Shown here: positions 13,386 through 15,553 of the stretch, in pieces
Layout of the letters: each line of letters opens with the position of its first letter
Position numbering within the stretch: position 1 is the stretch's first letter
Source of the DNA: Pseudomonadota bacterium
Lineage (GTDB): Bacteria > Pseudomonadota > Alphaproteobacteria > Micavibrionales > UBA2020
Assembly: GCA_023444705.1 (NCBI GenBank)
Contig: JAEXMB010000022.1
Location: 1-15,553, forward strand
DNA length: 15,553 nt
Reading direction: 5' to 3'
Notes under the pieces: model-generated
What the model was told of the DNA's origin: nothing
The model's input: only the letters and a program-made list of their open reading frames with translations
Database searches by the model: none
Made by a program: the position numbers and the translations under genes

Positions 13386-13586
13386 TCTTTTTCTCTCCCT
13401 GAGTCGGAATTTATTGCGCGCCAACGCGTTATCAGGCGCGATGTGGCGTTGTCCCGCAATGATGCGGCGCAATATACACTGTTATTATTGGCTTTATTTC
13501 AATTGACCCCTGCGGCTTGATCTTTATGATAACCGCATTCCGTCAATTACGACATTTTCCACCACGATCCCAGCCAGGAGCAGCCC
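13386..13586. other. Intergenic region between metallopeptidase and the four-Cys pair
   Basis: The 201 bases hold no gene. Near the left end GCGCGCC (13416-13422) can pair with GGCGCG (13435-13440) around a 12-nt loop, a possible weak factor-independent stop without a U-tract. The right half is AT-rich and carries the promoter of the next operon. Confidence 0.4.
13503..13530 (+). promoter_or_regulatory. Promoter of the four-Cys exported-protein pair
   Basis: TTGACC (13503-13508), a 16-nt spacer and TATGAT (13525-13530) are each one base from consensus. Transcription would begin near 13537, about 50 nt before the ATG at 13587. Confidence 0.65.
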
Positions 13587-14213
13587 ATGAAAGCCGTCCT
13601 CAAGACCCTGTGCGCCCCCTTTGCCGCCGTCAGCGTCGGCCTGTGCGCCCTTCCCGCCGCCGCCCAAGACGCAGCACCCGCGCCCGCACCCACGCCTGCC
13701 GCAGCCCCGTCGGCGGAACTGCCCGACCTGAGCGCTTTCAACCCGCGCGACCATTTCATCAAGGACGAAAGCGGCAAGACGCTCGACAGCCGCGGCCCGA
13801 TGTATCTCTGCGACGACGACACCACCAGTTGCTGGACGCAGGAACAGCGCGAGGCCTGGGCCGTGCGCGAATTCCAGCTGATGATGCGCACCACCGTCTA
13901 CAGCTGCCAGCAGTACTATCCGGGCGAACAGCTGATCGACAGCTATAACGCTCTTGTCGAAAACCACCGCGATACGCTGCAAAACAGCTTTCACGCTGTC
14001 GCCGCCTATTTCACGTCGAAAACGCAAACCCCGCGCGAAGCCTTGCTGGCCTTTGACCGCCTTGAAATCGCCAGCGGCAATATCTACTCCGGCGCGGGAT
14101 CGCCCGAGTATTGCGCAACCGCCACGCAAATCCTGCGCCATGCCGCAACCCTGCAGGACGACGCCGACGTTGTCCGCATCGCCCACCGCATTATGCTGCG
14201 CCCCGCAGCCTGA
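13587..14213 (+). CDS. Exported four-cysteine protein, paralog 1
   Basis: A 208-aa protein with a signal peptide (cleavage after AAA at 24-26), an Ala/Pro-rich linker (27-43) and a helical mature domain. After removal of the signal peptide (whose C9 and C20 are lost) the cysteines are C75, C82, C107 and C176, which could form two disulfides in the periplasm. Conserved with the next gene are AELPDLSAFNPRD, PMYLC-x6-CW, VREF and QILRHAATLQD. I recognise no family. GGAG stands 7 nt before the ATG and a good promoter lies 57 nt further up. The stop is 14 nt from the start of its paralog. Confidence 0.8.
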   Translation: MKAVLKTLCAPFAAVSVGLCALPAAAQDAAPAPAPTPAAAPSAELPDLSAFNPRDHFIKDESGKTLDSRGPMYLCDDDTTSCWTQEQREAWAVREFQLMMRTTVYSCQQYYPGEQLIDSYNALVENHRDTLQNSFHAVAAYFTSKTQTPREALLAFDRLEIASGNIYSGAGSPEYCATATQILRHAATLQDDADVVRIAHRIMLRPAA

Positions 14214-14227
14214 AGGAGAAAGCGACC

Positions 14228-14920
14228 ATGAAAGCAACCCTTAAAAAGCTCCGCCTTGCCTTTGCTCCGCTAGCCCTTGGCGCCGCTGCCGTGCCCGCCG
14301 CCGCACAAGACGCCGCCCCCGTCACCACCGAGGCAACTCCTGCACCGCAAACGCCAGCAACGCCGACGGCGGATCTGCCCGATCTGACCACCTTCCATGT
14401 CCGCGACTACCTGCGCGGCCAGGATACGCGCCTGCCGCTTTACCTCTGCGGCGACAACACACGTGATTGCTGGAGCGAGGAAGACCGCACTGCCAATGAC
14501 GTGCGCGAATTCTGGCAGTTGCTCAACGTCACCGCACTTGGCTGCCGCGGTCCCGGCACCGACGACCTGCCCGAGGCCTATAACCGCTTTCTGCAGCGTC
14601 ACGAAACTTTCCTGACCGCGCAGTACAACCGCATCGACGCGCATTTCATCGCCAGGCTGGGTGCGGAGCGTGCGGGCAAGCGTGCGCACGACAGCCTGTC
14701 GACCACCGTCATGAACATGTTCGCCAGCGCCACCCCGCGCGCGGGTTTCTGCGACGCGGCGGGCCAGATCCTGCGCCATGTCGCCACGGTCGAGGACAGC
14801 GGCCGCCTGACCGTCATCGCACGCGAGGTCATGGCCGGATCGCGCGGCACCTATGCCCCCAACGATCCGCCCCCGCCCATTGTGACGGCCCCTGCGGCCC
14901 CGCCCGCACCCGGTGCCTGA
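14228..14920 (+). CDS. Exported four-cysteine protein, paralog 2
   Basis: A 230-aa protein, a tandem duplicate of the gene before it. The start is the ATG at 14228, set by AAGGAGA about 9 nt upstream, which overlaps the end of paralog 1; the longer open frame upstream is out of phase with paralog 1 and has no signal peptide. Signal peptide cleavage is expected after AAA at 24-26. Cysteines C74, C81, C106 and C175 have exactly the spacing of paralog 1 (7, 25 and 69). Shared blocks are ADLPDLTTFHVRDY, PLYLC-x6-CW, VREF and QILRHVATVED. It adds a Pro/Ala-rich C-terminal tail (about 210-230). Function unknown; probably periplasmic or secreted. A strong terminator ends the operon. Confidence 0.8.
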   Translation: MKATLKKLRLAFAPLALGAAAVPAAAQDAAPVTTEATPAPQTPATPTADLPDLTTFHVRDYLRGQDTRLPLYLCGDNTRDCWSEEDRTANDVREFWQLLNVTALGCRGPGTDDLPEAYNRFLQRHETFLTAQYNRIDAHFIARLGAERAGKRAHDSLSTTVMNMFASATPRAGFCDAAGQILRHVATVEDSGRLTVIAREVMAGSRGTYAPNDPPPPIVTAPAAPPAPGA

Positions 14921-14927
14921 CCAGACC

Positions 14928-14960
14928 AAAAACCCCCGCCCGATCCGGCGGGGGTTTTTC
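14928..14960 (+). terminator. Strong rho-independent terminator after the four-Cys operon
   Basis: AAAAACCCCCGCC and GGCGGGGGTTTTT (14928-14940, 14947-14959) pair perfectly over 13 bp around the 6-nt loop CGATCC and end in a T-run. The symmetric A and T runs make it able to work in both directions. A second palindrome, GCCCCGCGGGGC, follows at 14964-14975. Confidence 0.95.
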
Positions 14961-15009
14961 TTTGCCCCGCGGGGCAGGCGGCCCTATATCAGGCACTGGT
15001 CTGTTTTTC

Positions 15010-15038
15010 TCGACAAAGCGGGCTATTTGTTCTATTTA
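15010..15038 (+). promoter_or_regulatory. Candidate uvrA promoter
   Basis: TCGACA (15010-15015; one mismatch to TTGACA) is 17 nt from TATTTA (15033-15038). The -10 is imperfect but lies fully inside the LexA box, the usual place for repression. Confidence 0.5.
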
Positions 15039-15043
15039 TGTTC
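15029..15043 (+). promoter_or_regulatory. LexA (SOS) box upstream of uvrA
   Basis: GTTCTATTTATGTTC is an exact match to the GTTC-N7-GTTC operator known for alphaproteobacterial LexA. It ends 32 nt before the uvrA ATG and covers the putative -10 hexamer. This predicts that uvrA is induced after DNA damage. Confidence 0.85.
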
Positions 15044-15075
15044 TCAAACATGCCAGCACCCCTGACGAGCGCCCC

Positions 15076-15553
<478 letters not shown>

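Overview
The window reads as chromosomal DNA of a GC-rich alphaproteobacterium. The evidence is: a UvrA N-terminus with a first-zinc-module segment lacking cysteines (VPYSPATGKPI), an alphaproteobacterial-type LexA box (GTTC-N7-GTTC) upstream of uvrA, rluB and tadA side by side, and ssb ending in DDEIPF. The several unrecognised exported proteins would fit a Micavibrio-like or other poorly sampled alphaproteobacterial lineage, but that placement is inference only.

Region 1 (1-2541) is clearly more AT-rich than the rest and ends exactly at the 3' end of a tRNA-Arg(ACG) gene (2542-2618, minus strand). I read it as the right-hand part of an integrated element, either a satellite prophage or an integrative element. 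It carries a tight leftward operon: an excisionase/AlpA-like HTH protein, a second small HTH protein, a PrimPol-type primase, and the first 29 codons of a further gene cut by the window edge. Next to the tRNA is a two-TM protein of unknown function (1517-2341). Two sets of short repeats lie between that gene and the tRNA. No integrase is visible.

Region 2 (2619-10706) is backbone. It holds an exported coiled-coil protein with a degenerate OmpA-like C-terminus, a CPA2-type cation/proton antiporter, rluB, tadA, a cNMP-binding/EAL c-di-GMP phosphodiesterase, xseA, a small polytopic membrane protein and ssb. Genes alternate in direction with almost no spacing. Three convergent pairs have gaps of 0, -2 and +3 nt, and the rluB/tadA divergent pair is separated by 11 nt.

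Region 3 (10707-15553) is the ssb-uvrA interval. In many proteobacteria these two repair genes are direct divergent neighbours. Here about 4.4 kb lies between them, coding for a 781-aa putative exported zinc metallopeptidase (HELLH) and two tandem paralogous secreted proteins with four cysteines in identical spacing. The metallopeptidase has its own near-consensus promoter beside two overlapping palindromes. The paralog pair has its own promoter and ends at a strong terminator. uvrA follows with a perfect SOS box over its promoter and runs off the right edge.

Functional links: tRNA-Arg(ACG) is the known substrate of TadA, and both are in this window. ssb, xseA and uvrA are all DNA-repair genes. 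The exported proteins of regions 2 and 3 point to envelope or secretion biology that I cannot define from sequence alone.
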